In this document: positions 16,747 to 26,200 of the stretch, piece by piece
Numbering within the stretch: position 1 is the first letter of the stretch
How the letters are laid out: each line of letters begins with the position of its first letter
Source: Melioribacter roseus P3M-2
GTDB lineage: Bacteria > Bacteroidota > Ignavibacteria > Ignavibacteriales > Melioribacteraceae
DNA: 64,000 bases
Direction of reading: 5' to 3'
Assembly (NCBI RefSeq): GCF_000279145.1
Contig: NC_018178.1
Location: 2,524,001-2,588,000 of the forward strand
Made by a program: the position numbers and the translations under genes
Notes under the pieces: model-generated
Database searches by the model: none
Told to the model about the DNA's origin: nothing
What the model saw: the letters and a program-made list of their open reading frames with translations, nothing else

Positions 16747-17823
16747 ATGGCGAAAATTGTAACCATTACAGGGATTCGTCCCGATTTTATCAGAATGAGC
16801 AAAGTCTTCGAAAAACTGGATGAAAATTTTGAGCATATTATGATTCATACAGGTCAGCATTACGACGATGAACTGAGCCGGATTTTTTTTAAGGAACTAA
16901 AAATAAGAAAGCCCGATTTTACGCTTCAGACGGGTAAAAACAGCAGAAATCATTACGAACAATTATCCTATTTATCGAAAGAAGTTATCTATTTACTAAA
17001 AAGAAAAAAAATCGAGCCTGATTGGGTCGTTTTTTTGGGCGATTCGAATTCGGCGCTCGTAAGCGCTCCGCTCTTTAAAGAAGGTTATAAGATTGCTCAC
17101 ATCGAAGGGGGTATGCGTTCCTACGACAGGAGGATGCCGGAAGAAGTCAACAGAGTAATTTGCGATTATGTATCGGACATGGTATTCGTCTATACGCCCT
17201 TATACAAGGAAAGATTGATCAAGGAAAATAAAAATCCCTCGCAAATCCACGTAGTCGGCAATACGATTGTTGAAGTGGTTAAAGACTACCTTCCGGCAGG
17301 ACCGAGAGAGCGTAATTTTATAGTCGCGGATATTCATAGAAATGAAAATTTGAGCAGTCCGGCGCAATATAATCACATCCTTCAATACCTCGATACGTTG
17401 GGAAAAAAATTGGGGATGGAAGTCAGGCTTGTAAAATTTAACCGGGCTCTGAAATTAATCAGAAAATATAAACTGCTGAACGATAAAAAATATATAAAAC
17501 TGGTCGGACCATACGGATTTCTCGATTATTTGAGACTTCAATATAATGCATACGGCGTTGTATCCGATTCCGGAACCAGCCAGGAAGAATGTCCTTTACT
17601 CGGCGTGCCGGTTGCAGTTCCCAGAAATTTTACGGAGCGCCCCGAATCGATAGATAACGGAAACAGTATTTTGGTCGGTGAGACGAGACCCATTGCCAGG
17701 ATGGTAAAAGATACCGTGAAGTTTTTTGATAATTATTCCATATCGAAAGATAAAATCAAGTGGCTGGGCAACGGCAAAACATCCGATAAAATAATAAGAA
17801 TAATAAAGAGGAATACAAAATGA
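16747..17823 (+). CDS. UDP-N-acetylglucosamine 2-epimerase family protein
   Basis: A GT-B fold epimerase of the WecB/NeuC family, which converts UDP-GlcNAc (or a modified relative) to its 2-epimer or to ManNAc-type products. Family marks are ITGIRPDFIRM, MIHTGQHYDDELSR, HIEGGMRSYDRRMPEEVNR and, near the C terminus, SDSGTSQEECPLLGVP. Full length at 358 aa. It opens a four-gene sugar-nucleotide operon; each gene overlaps or nearly touches the next. The exact substrate cannot be told from sequence alone. Confidence 0.92.
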   Translation: MAKIVTITGIRPDFIRMSKVFEKLDENFEHIMIHTGQHYDDELSRIFFKELKIRKPDFTLQTGKNSRNHYEQLSYLSKEVIYLLKRKKIEPDWVVFLGDSNSALVSAPLFKEGYKIAHIEGGMRSYDRRMPEEVNRVICDYVSDMVFVYTPLYKERLIKENKNPSQIHVVGNTIVEVVKDYLPAGPRERNFIVADIHRNENLSSPAQYNHILQYLDTLGKKLGMEVRLVKFNRALKLIRKYKLLNDKKYIKLVGPYGFLDYLRLQYNAYGVVSDSGTSQEECPLLGVPVAVPRNFTERPESIDNGNSILVGETRPIARMVKDTVKFFDNYSISKDKIKWLGNGKTSDKIIRIIKRNTK

Positions 17824-18794
17824 AAAACGTATTGGTGGTAGGCGGAGCCGGATATGTAGGCGGCGCAATAACCGATTTGCTACTCGATTCAAATTATAAC
17901 GTTCGTGTTTATGACGTTTTACTCTATGAAGATTCGTTCAGAAAACCGGTCGATTTTGTTTTTGGCGATGTTCGTGATGCCGGCAAACTTAAACCCCATC
18001 TGGAATGGGCAGACGCTGTAGTCTGGTTGGCGGCAATTGTGGGAGACGGAGCCTGTCAATTGAACCCTCAGTTGACCAAATCGATTAATCAGGACTCGGT
18101 GTCGTGGCTTGCGGACAATTACGACGGCAGAATAATTTTTATGTCGACTTGTTCGGTCTACGGCGCTCAGGATAAAGAACTTGATGAAAATTCTCCTACG
18201 AATCCTTTATCGCTTTACGCCGAAACAAAACTGAATGCTGAAAAATATTTAAAACATAAAAACGCCATGATTTTCAGACTGGGAACGCTGTTCGGTGTAG
18301 GTGATTTATACTCGCGAATACGACTCGATTTGGTTGTAAATATTTTAACGGTTAGGGCTTACGTGGAAGGTCAGATCAATGTATTCGGCGGCGACCAGTT
18401 CAGACCTCTTCTGCATGTAAAAGATGTGGCCATAGCTGTGGTTCAAAATATTGAAACGGAACACAAGGGCGTCTTTAATCTGGCAAGACAGAATGTAAGA
18501 ATTATGGACCTGGCATATCAGGTAAGAATGCATTTTCCCGATTTGATTATTGAGCATACCGACATGCCTTTCCAGGATACACGCAATTACAGAGTCTCCG
18601 CACAAAAAGCGAAAGACACTTTCGGTTTTAAATCCGTTCATTCGATCGACGAAGGCATCGAAGAGCTTAAATATCTTGTTGAAACCAAGAGGATTAAAGA
18701 TCTGAAAAGTCCGAGATATTCCAATCAGGCTTATTTGAAAGAACATTATAACGAATTGATGTCCGAAAAATTCAAAGAGGTAGAAGCGGCATGA
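17820..18794 (+). CDS. NAD-dependent sugar epimerase/dehydratase (SDR family)
   Basis: An extended short-chain dehydrogenase acting on nucleotide sugars. The Rossmann motif is VVGGAGYVGGAI at the N terminus, the active-site Ser/Thr region is FMSTCSVYG and the catalytic Tyr-Lys pair is in YAETKLNAEKYL. RPLLHVKDVAIAV is the typical substrate-side motif. Length 324 aa. It overlaps the preceding epimerase gene by four bases and the following cupin gene by four, so the three are translationally coupled. Confidence 0.92.
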   Translation: MKNVLVVGGAGYVGGAITDLLLDSNYNVRVYDVLLYEDSFRKPVDFVFGDVRDAGKLKPHLEWADAVVWLAAIVGDGACQLNPQLTKSINQDSVSWLADNYDGRIIFMSTCSVYGAQDKELDENSPTNPLSLYAETKLNAEKYLKHKNAMIFRLGTLFGVGDLYSRIRLDLVVNILTVRAYVEGQINVFGGDQFRPLLHVKDVAIAVVQNIETEHKGVFNLARQNVRIMDLAYQVRMHFPDLIIEHTDMPFQDTRNYRVSAQKAKDTFGFKSVHSIDEGIEELKYLVETKRIKDLKSPRYSNQAYLKEHYNELMSEKFKEVEAA

Positions 18795-19240
18795 CTGACG
18801 AACTCAAACCGGTATTGATTAAAGGAGGTATGGCTGTTGACGACAGAGGCTCGGTGAGCTTTGTTAACGACTTTAATTTTAGTGATGTGAAGAGATTCTA
18901 TATGGTGGATAATCATCGCAGTGGATTTGTACGGGCATGGCATGCTCACAAAAACGAAGCTAAATATGTTACGGCGGTAAAAGGCTCTGCGATAATCGGA
19001 GCGGTCAAAATCGATAATTGGGATAACCCTTCTAAGGATTTGGAAGTCCACAGGTTTGTCCTTTCCGAAAAAACGCCGGCTGTGCTTTACATCCCGCGCG
19101 GCTATGCAAACGGTTTTATGACGTTGACCGAAGACGCCAAACTGATTTTTTATTCGACATCGGAATTAAAAGAAAGTATCAATGACGACTATCGCTACGA
19201 TGCTCGTTATTGGAATCCGTGGGAAATAGAGGAGAGATAA
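18791..19240 (+). CDS. RmlC-like cupin, sugar 3,5-epimerase or isomerase family
   Basis: A single-domain cupin of 149 aa resembling dTDP-4-dehydrorhamnose 3,5-epimerase and its relatives. The first cupin motif contains GFVRAWHAHKNEAKYVTAV with the family His residues, and the second half has AVLYIPRGYANGFMTLTED. It is shorter than standard RmlC (about 180 aa), so the sugar product may differ from rhamnose. It lies between an SDR epimerase and an RmlD-like reductase, which supports a deoxysugar pathway. Confidence 0.85.
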   Translation: MTDELKPVLIKGGMAVDDRGSVSFVNDFNFSDVKRFYMVDNHRSGFVRAWHAHKNEAKYVTAVKGSAIIGAVKIDNWDNPSKDLEVHRFVLSEKTPAVLYIPRGYANGFMTLTEDAKLIFYSTSELKESINDDYRYDARYWNPWEIEER

Positions 19241-19241
19241 A

Positions 19242-20072
19242 ATGAAGAAAATATCCGTTATAGGCGCTAGCGGAATGCTCGGCTTTGCAGTCAGTTCATA
19301 TTTCGTAAGAAAAGGATACAACGTTACGGAAATTACGAGAAAAGAATTCGATATAGCGACCGATTCTATGAATAAGCTTGAGAATTTGATTGAAGGTTCG
19401 GATACTGTAATTAATTGCGCCGGGGTAATAAAACCGACAATTGCAAAGAATAGCGTTGAGGCTGTGCTCAGAATTAATTCAATGTTTCCGCGGAATCTCG
19501 CAAAACTTTGCAATAAGAAAAATATAAAATGCATTCATATTACGACGGATTGCGTCTATACCGGGAAAAAAGGAAAATATACGGAAGAGGATTATTTCGA
19601 CGCCGATGATTTGTACGGTTTAAGCAAAAACGCGGGTGAAACAAATGATTGCATGGTATTGAGAACATCAATCATAGGAGAAGAAAAAGACAACAGCCGT
19701 TCGTTACTCGAGTGGGCTAAAAGCCAGGCGGGCAAAGAAGTAAACGGTTTTATGAATCATTTATGGAACGGCGTCACTACTCTCTACTTAGCCGAAGTTA
19801 TTGAAAAAATTCTTATCGACGGGCTCTACAAAAAAGGTATTTATCACATCTTTTCTCCGGATACGGTAAATAAATACGACCTGCTGAAAATATTTAACGA
19901 AGTCTATCATCTGAATCTGAAAATAAATCCAGTTAATGCGGAAAGCGCCGTTGACAGAAGCTTGGACTCGGTATACGGTTTATCCGGTATTGTTTCCGTC
20001 AAGCCGTTACGTCGGCAAATTGAGGAAATGAAAGAGTTTTTCGAAAATGAAAAGGCGTTTGAATTATTATGA
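19242..20072 (+). CDS. RmlD-like dTDP-4-dehydrorhamnose reductase family protein
   Basis: An SDR-type reductase for a nucleotide-bound deoxysugar. The NAD(P) motif is VIGASGMLGFAV. The sequence continues with CAGVIKPTIAKNSVEAVLRIN, ITTDCVYTGKKGKY and the catalytic YGLSKNAGE. Length 276 aa is normal for RmlD. It is the last gene of the four-gene block with the cluster's usual base composition; the AT-rich island begins right after its stop. With the preceding cupin it probably completes one activated deoxysugar. Confidence 0.88.
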   Translation: MKKISVIGASGMLGFAVSSYFVRKGYNVTEITRKEFDIATDSMNKLENLIEGSDTVINCAGVIKPTIAKNSVEAVLRINSMFPRNLAKLCNKKNIKCIHITTDCVYTGKKGKYTEEDYFDADDLYGLSKNAGETNDCMVLRTSIIGEEKDNSRSLLEWAKSQAGKEVNGFMNHLWNGVTTLYLAEVIEKILIDGLYKKGIYHIFSPDTVNKYDLLKIFNEVYHLNLKINPVNAESAVDRSLDSVYGLSGIVSVKPLRRQIEEMKEFFENEKAFELL

Positions 20073-20126
20073 TATCTTTTTTAATACAACAAGATAAAAA
20101 TATTATTTCTTAATAATCGACTAAAT

Positions 20127-21599
20127 ATGGAATCGATAATGTTTAAGAATATACCTAAAGAAATGCACGGTTATTTTACACAAATAGAAGATATTAGGAA
20201 AAATGTTACTACTATTAGAGAATGGTGGGAAGAAAACCATAAATATGATGAACCTTTTTTACTATCAGGAACACCTGGCAGAGAAGTGTGGAGAGCGCTA
20301 GGAATTACTGACTACATTAATGCTCAAAAGAAAATACTTAATATAGGTGTAGGACTGGGTCATTGTACAAAAGAACTAAGTAATATCGGAGCCGAAGTTC
20401 ATGCGTTGGATATATCATTAACAGCATTGAAAAGGGTCGAAAAATATATAAAAAAAGGATGGACTCCGGATGAGTTGCCGCATCTACCTGTAAATTATTT
20501 CGATTTGGCTATCTCACATCTTGTGGCTCAACATATGTCTGATACTGACTTGCTTAACCAGATAAAGTACGTTATTAAAAGTTTGAAAAAGGATGGTTTC
20601 TTTGCAATCCAAATAGCTTTTCCTTTACAGGAAGAATATCAATTTAGGGAAGATTTTGAGATTCAAAAATGGGGAGGAGTGCTAAGAACACTAGAACATA
20701 TTAATGAGTTAGTTGAAAAAGGGGGAGGAAAAATATTGTGGGTAGATAATATTGCAGAGTTTAATGAATTTGACACAGGATGGTATGGCATACATATCGT
20801 AAAAAATGCTCCAGAAAGTGTAATTGAATACAGCAATCATAAGTTGAACAAGAAAAAATCTAAATTAATAGAAAACGAAGCTAAACGTTATCAGAAAAAA
20901 ATTGACAAAGCAATATTGTTTTATAAGAATTCTCTTTCTGTAGATAATGAAAACTTAAGCAGTCTTAAAAAGTGCGGTGAAATATACTATCAAAAAGATG
21001 AGAAATTAATATCGCTGGAAATGTTTAATAAAGCGTATTATCTGAATAAAATAGATTTAGAAACAATACTACTAATAGCGCAAGTTTATTTGGAATTAGG
21101 TGAATACTTTAAGGCATGTCATTTGCTTATCGAATACAAAAATAAACAACATGAAATATCCGATAGCTTATTAATAAAAACGAGAATTAACGTGTCCAAC
21201 GCGCTAAATACTTTAGGAGATGTATACTTTGCATCCGGATTATATAAAATGGCTGCCAAAGTATATGAGAAGTCATTAGAGTTATACCCGGGAAATGATC
21301 TCATTACGATAAAGTTTAATAAAGTAAAGAATGTAAATGACGAGCCGGTAGATTATACGTTATTGATAATTAATCTGGCAGAGATGGCAATAGAGGAAAG
21401 AAGATACGATTCAGCAAGATTAATACTGGAAGATCTATTAATTACCGAACCGAAAAATATTTCCGCTTTAATTGATATAGGTGTTTTAAATGCATTAGAA
21501 GGTAATGATGAAGAAGCTATAAAATGTTTTCAACAGGTCATTGAGAATGATCCTGAGAATGAAATAGCCTTGGAAAATTTAACTATTCTAAAAAAATAA
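20127..21599 (+). CDS. Methyltransferase-TPR fusion protein
   Basis: The N-terminal half (about residues 50-240) is a class I SAM-dependent methyltransferase: binding loop KILNIGVGLGHCTKELSNIG, acidic strand AEVHALDIS and motif DLAISHLVAQHM. The C-terminal half has TPR units, for example KAILFYKNSLSVDNENLSSL, AAKVYEKSLELYPGND and DEEAIKCFQQVIENDPENE. This architecture is common among proteins that modify surface glycans or flagellin in Bacteroidota-like genomes. The start ATG has no clear ribosome-binding site; ATG at 20139 is an alternative. The substrate is unknown. Confidence 0.85.
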   Translation: MESIMFKNIPKEMHGYFTQIEDIRKNVTTIREWWEENHKYDEPFLLSGTPGREVWRALGITDYINAQKKILNIGVGLGHCTKELSNIGAEVHALDISLTALKRVEKYIKKGWTPDELPHLPVNYFDLAISHLVAQHMSDTDLLNQIKYVIKSLKKDGFFAIQIAFPLQEEYQFREDFEIQKWGGVLRTLEHINELVEKGGGKILWVDNIAEFNEFDTGWYGIHIVKNAPESVIEYSNHKLNKKKSKLIENEAKRYQKKIDKAILFYKNSLSVDNENLSSLKKCGEIYYQKDEKLISLEMFNKAYYLNKIDLETILLIAQVYLELGEYFKACHLLIEYKNKQHEISDSLLIKTRINVSNALNTLGDVYFASGLYKMAAKVYEKSLELYPGNDLITIKFNKVKNVNDEPVDYTLLIINLAEMAIEERRYDSARLILEDLLITEPKNISALIDIGVLNALEGNDEEAIKCFQQVIENDPENEIALENLTILKK

Positions 21600-21641
21600 A
21601 TATTGGTTATAAGAAATAGTAACCCCAACATAAGGTGACAA

Positions 21642-23249
21642 ATGAAATATATAGATGATATCGATATGAAGATAACAAGAGAAAATAATTTGTCAAGAAT
21701 ATTAACTATTGATAATATAAAAGAAAAAACGTTGTTAAAAAACAATCCAACCAGTAGTATTTATAAAGTTAGAATAAACGATATAACTCTTGCTTATAAA
21801 GTAATAAAAAAAAATGATAATATTGACTTTAGATATACACTTAAATCATATGAAAATTACTCTAATATGAAAAATACGGATGGTATGGTAAAGGTATACG
21901 ACTATCGTATTACTGAGGAGGGGGATAAATTTGAAGTACTAATGGAATATTTAGAAGGATACAATGATGTCGCAGAAGTAGAAGAAAATAAACAACTATA
22001 TACTGAAAAGATTTATAATATCTTCAATAACATCCTTAACCAGAATATTATACCAGTAGATTCGGGACTGGCTAATTTTCTTGTAAAAGATCAAGATGTT
22101 AAAATGATAGACCTGGATTTCTTACTGAAATGGGAAGAAGTCACGTTTTTCAATATTATATGGTTTATTACAAGAGTTGATGAAATTAAAAGCTGGAGTA
22201 TCGACTTAGGGCATAAAATCAATGATTTATTTTATAATTATATGGAAAAGTATTTTGATACCATACCTTATAATCCTTTAGCAGAAAAGTATGTTGAAGA
22301 AGGAGAGAAGTTGTTGATAGAACAGAGAGCTGGTGATGCATTTAAATGTTTTGAAGAAGCTTTGAAACTTAAGCCAAATTGTAGCGATGCATTTAATAAT
22401 TTGGCGGTAATTTACTGGGACCGAAATGAAATTGAAATATCAGAAAAACTTTTAGAGTTTTCGTTGAAAATAGAACCAGATAATAAAGTTTATCTGGAGA
22501 ATTATATGGAAGTATTAGCACATCAGAAAAAGCATGAAAAGATCATAAACGTTATTAATAATACAACTAAGAAAAAAAATATTAAGAATTATGATAAGGT
22601 AAAACAGGAAGAGTTATTGCTATTGCAAGAAGAAATTGATAAATATTCATACCCATCTAATTATTCTTATGATATACAATCTCTGCAACCCAAAGGCAGC
22701 CTTAAGGAACGCGTAAAATACTTTGTAAAGTATTCGCCTGATTTATTTGAACCATGCAATAAATTCTTGTCTGTAGGAAGTTCTTTAGGATATATGCTTC
22801 TATTTCATGCGTACAGAGCGAAAAAATGTGTTGGTATTGAGCCTGATCATAAAGCTAATGATATAGTAAAAAGAGTTGCTGCATTTAGAAATTTAAAAAA
22901 CGTAGAATTATTTCAAGGAACATTCAAAGATTATCCCAAGAATGATCATTTTGATTTGATTTGGATGGGAAATGTATTCCAATATATGTATGTTGATTAT
23001 GGTTGGCAAGTTGCAGAAGAATTGGCAAAAATTTCTTGTGGAAAGTGTATCATAGAAGCTCCATTTGAAGGAGAATTTCTAAAAAAACAAGCTCATCTAA
23101 ATTCCAATTGGAAAAATGAGTCACTAATGAATGAATATAAATTTAAACGATTTGAATACGAAATAAAAAAATACTTCGATATAAAATCTGTAAACCCTTC
23201 TGGAACCGATCCTGTAAATCGACTAATTGTAGTATTGGAGAGGAAATAA
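21642..23249 (+). CDS. Kinase-like / TPR / methyltransferase fusion
   Basis: Three parts. Residues about 25-190 look like a small protein-kinase or lipopolysaccharide-kinase fold: a candidate ATP lysine in LAYKVIKK, a hinge-like VLMEYLEG, then IIPVDSGLANFLV and VKMIDLDFL standing where the catalytic loop and metal-binding Asp would be. Residues about 220-300 are TPR (AGDAFKCFEEALKLKPNCSD). Residues about 340-535 are a SAM methyltransferase (FLSVGSSLGYMLLFHA, GIEPDHKANDIVK, DLIWMGNVFQYMY). Phosphorylation of a sugar coupled to methylation is one possibility. I know of no characterised protein with this exact order. Confidence 0.75.
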   Translation: MKYIDDIDMKITRENNLSRILTIDNIKEKTLLKNNPTSSIYKVRINDITLAYKVIKKNDNIDFRYTLKSYENYSNMKNTDGMVKVYDYRITEEGDKFEVLMEYLEGYNDVAEVEENKQLYTEKIYNIFNNILNQNIIPVDSGLANFLVKDQDVKMIDLDFLLKWEEVTFFNIIWFITRVDEIKSWSIDLGHKINDLFYNYMEKYFDTIPYNPLAEKYVEEGEKLLIEQRAGDAFKCFEEALKLKPNCSDAFNNLAVIYWDRNEIEISEKLLEFSLKIEPDNKVYLENYMEVLAHQKKHEKIINVINNTTKKKNIKNYDKVKQEELLLLQEEIDKYSYPSNYSYDIQSLQPKGSLKERVKYFVKYSPDLFEPCNKFLSVGSSLGYMLLFHAYRAKKCVGIEPDHKANDIVKRVAAFRNLKNVELFQGTFKDYPKNDHFDLIWMGNVFQYMYVDYGWQVAEELAKISCGKCIIEAPFEGEFLKKQAHLNSNWKNESLMNEYKFKRFEYEIKKYFDIKSVNPSGTDPVNRLIVVLERK

Positions 23250-23250
23250 T

Positions 23251-26200
23251 ATGAGAATAATTAAAGTTAAAAGAGATGAGCTATTTAATTTAGTTAAAGA
23301 AAAAATCTATCCTGCAAATATTATAGCTGACATAGGGTGTGGAATACGTCCGCAAGAATTTATAAAGCCCAAATACCATATATGTATTGAACCACATAAT
23401 CAATATATAGAGTATATAAAAAATAATAAAACAAATGAAAATTATTCATTCATAAATGTAGATTGGGAAAAAGCAGTAAAAATTCTTCCTGATAATTCAA
23501 TCGAAACTATTTTTTTATTGGATGTTATAGAACATCTTGAAAAGGAAATAGCATTAAAGTTACTAGAAGAAACAAAACGTATTATAACTAAACAAATTAT
23601 TGTATTCACACCATTAGGATTTATCGAGCAAAAACATGAAGATGATAAAGATGCGTGGGGATTAGACGGCGGTAAGTGGCAAGAGCATAAATCGGGTTGG
23701 CTTCCAGAGGATTTTGGAGAAGGATGGGAATTTTATGTCTGTGAAGACTTCCACAGTCACGATAATTTAGGGAATAAATATGATAATCCGAAAGGAGCAT
23801 TCTTTGCAATATATAATTCTGAGAAAAAAAATTATACTGCCAAGCCTATTTTTACTGTAGTTGTACCCACTTATAATCAAGAGCAGTATCTAGGGCAAGC
23901 ATTAGATAGTATTATAAAGCAAACAGTGCCATTTTGGGAGGCAGTTATAATTAATGATGGTAGTACTGATAATACAGCGGATGTAATGGAATATTATGCA
24001 AATAGAGATTCTCGATTCAGAATATATCATAAAGAGAACGGAGGCGTAGCCACTGCGTTGAATGAAGGAATTAAACACGCAAAAGGCGAATGGATTTGCT
24101 GGCTATCTTCAGATGATTTGTTCGAACCAAATAAATTAGAAATTCATTTTAATGCAATAAAAGAACATCCGGATATTAAATTTTTCCACTCGCATTGGTA
24201 TTTATTATTAGAAGAGACTAAGCAAAAAATAGCGCCTGGATTATGGCTCTCAATTCCACCTACAGAATTTCAAGTAACTCGTTTCTTTTGGGCAAATTAT
24301 ATTCACGGAAATGCTATCGCTGTCCATAAAAGTGTTTTTGATAACGTTGGCTTGTTCGATGAGACGCTACGACAAGGACAAGATTTTGATATGTGGTTAC
24401 GAATTTCTTCCAAATATAAAAGTCATTTTATTAATGAAAGAACATGCGTTACAAGAATTCATAAAGGACAAACTACAAATTCTTTTGCAGAAGGAGGTGT
24501 GCTTGATTCGACCAGGGCATTATTTAAATTTCTTAACGAGAAAAGTTTTAATGATTTATTCCCGTATACAGATTTAAGCAATACGAATAATATTTTAAAA
24601 GCTATAAATGAGATAATTTATATTTCTACAAAATCGGAAGCATTTTTATATCGTTGCGGATATACTACGGTTTTAGCTGAAAAAACCATGGAATGGTTCA
24701 CAAATAATATATCTAATAAAGAGCGAGAAAAATTATATCCGTTCATTTATAAAATTGTCAAACAATACTTAGAACTTCCATTCGAACAAGAAATCAAAAA
24801 CATATTAAAGCTTTTCTTAAAGAAGCGGAAATTTGTTTATAATAAACATGATTTTGTCAAGCATACTACCAGGTATATTAAAGAATTAATTCAAAAGGGT
24901 AATCAGGAATATTCAAGAAGTTTAGAAAAGTATATCTTGAACTGTCAAGAAAATAGTTCTGGGATTTATCAACATGAACCGATTTTATTAGGTTATCCTA
25001 AGGATAAAAATTATGAAAGATTAAAACCTCAAACTATAACGGAATGGAAAGTTGAGCCAGGTGGAATGACAACGAACACGGTTATACAACGTATGAAAAT
25101 ATGCTGTGATAGTTGCAAGAATAGCTTCGATATAAATTTTGAATATGAAATGATAACGGAACCATCAGCTTACAAATTCATTTGCCCTGAATGTAAAAAA
25201 GGGTACGAATTTAGTGATGAGAACTTTGCTAGTGATTTTGTCTTGTTTAATAAAATCCATGTCGGCTTCAGAGATGCAATTAATTCAAATTCAAAAACTA
25301 TTGCTTTTTTTGTGCGCGATGCATCAATTATCGGAGGTGGTACAAAAGTATTATTTAAATATATTGAATGGCTCACTGAATTAGGATTGCCAGTGTTAAT
25401 ATATTCATTTTCAAAGAAACCCGACTGGGTGAAAAATAATATAAAGTATATTCAAATAGATAGCGAACAAAAGATAAGAAAAAATCATACTGTTTATATC
25501 GTTTTTAGCGTCTTTGACGTGCCGTTGATTATGAATCGTATCCCTATATCGCAAGTTGTACATCTTTGTCAGGGATACGAAGGTTACCATTATGGTAGAA
25601 ATTATGAAGAAGTGTTAAAGGACAAACATATATTAACTAAACTCCACGAAATTCCAGTAAAGAATATTACAGTATCCACACACTTAGTAAATCTATTCAA
25701 CGATAAGTTTGCGAGGAATACTTACTATATACCAAATGGCATTGATCATCGTATCTTTGCATTTAGTAAAAATAATAGAGAGAAATCAATCTTATTTGTC
25801 GGAAACCCTTTCCATTTATTAAAGGGTTTTGATTTCTTAGGTTCCGCTGTAAAAAAAATCCAAAATTCCCATGAAAAAATAAATAACCTTAAATTATACA
25901 TTGTGATGGGATACCAACCAGAGAACTACGAGAGTTTAGAATCAAATTTATCAACAGAATTAAATTGTGAAGTTGTAGTCAAATTTAAACTTACTAGTAA
26001 TGAAGTCGCAGAACTTATGAAAAAAGTAAGCGTTGTTATCTGCACATCATTTTACGAAGGCTTTTCGCTACCGCTATTAGAATCTATGGCTTGTGGTACT
26101 CCAATTATTACAACATATAATCAAGGCGCCCAAAGTTTCTGTCAACATGGTTTTAATTCATTAAATGTACATTATGGAGAAGTTGACAAATTATCCATGT

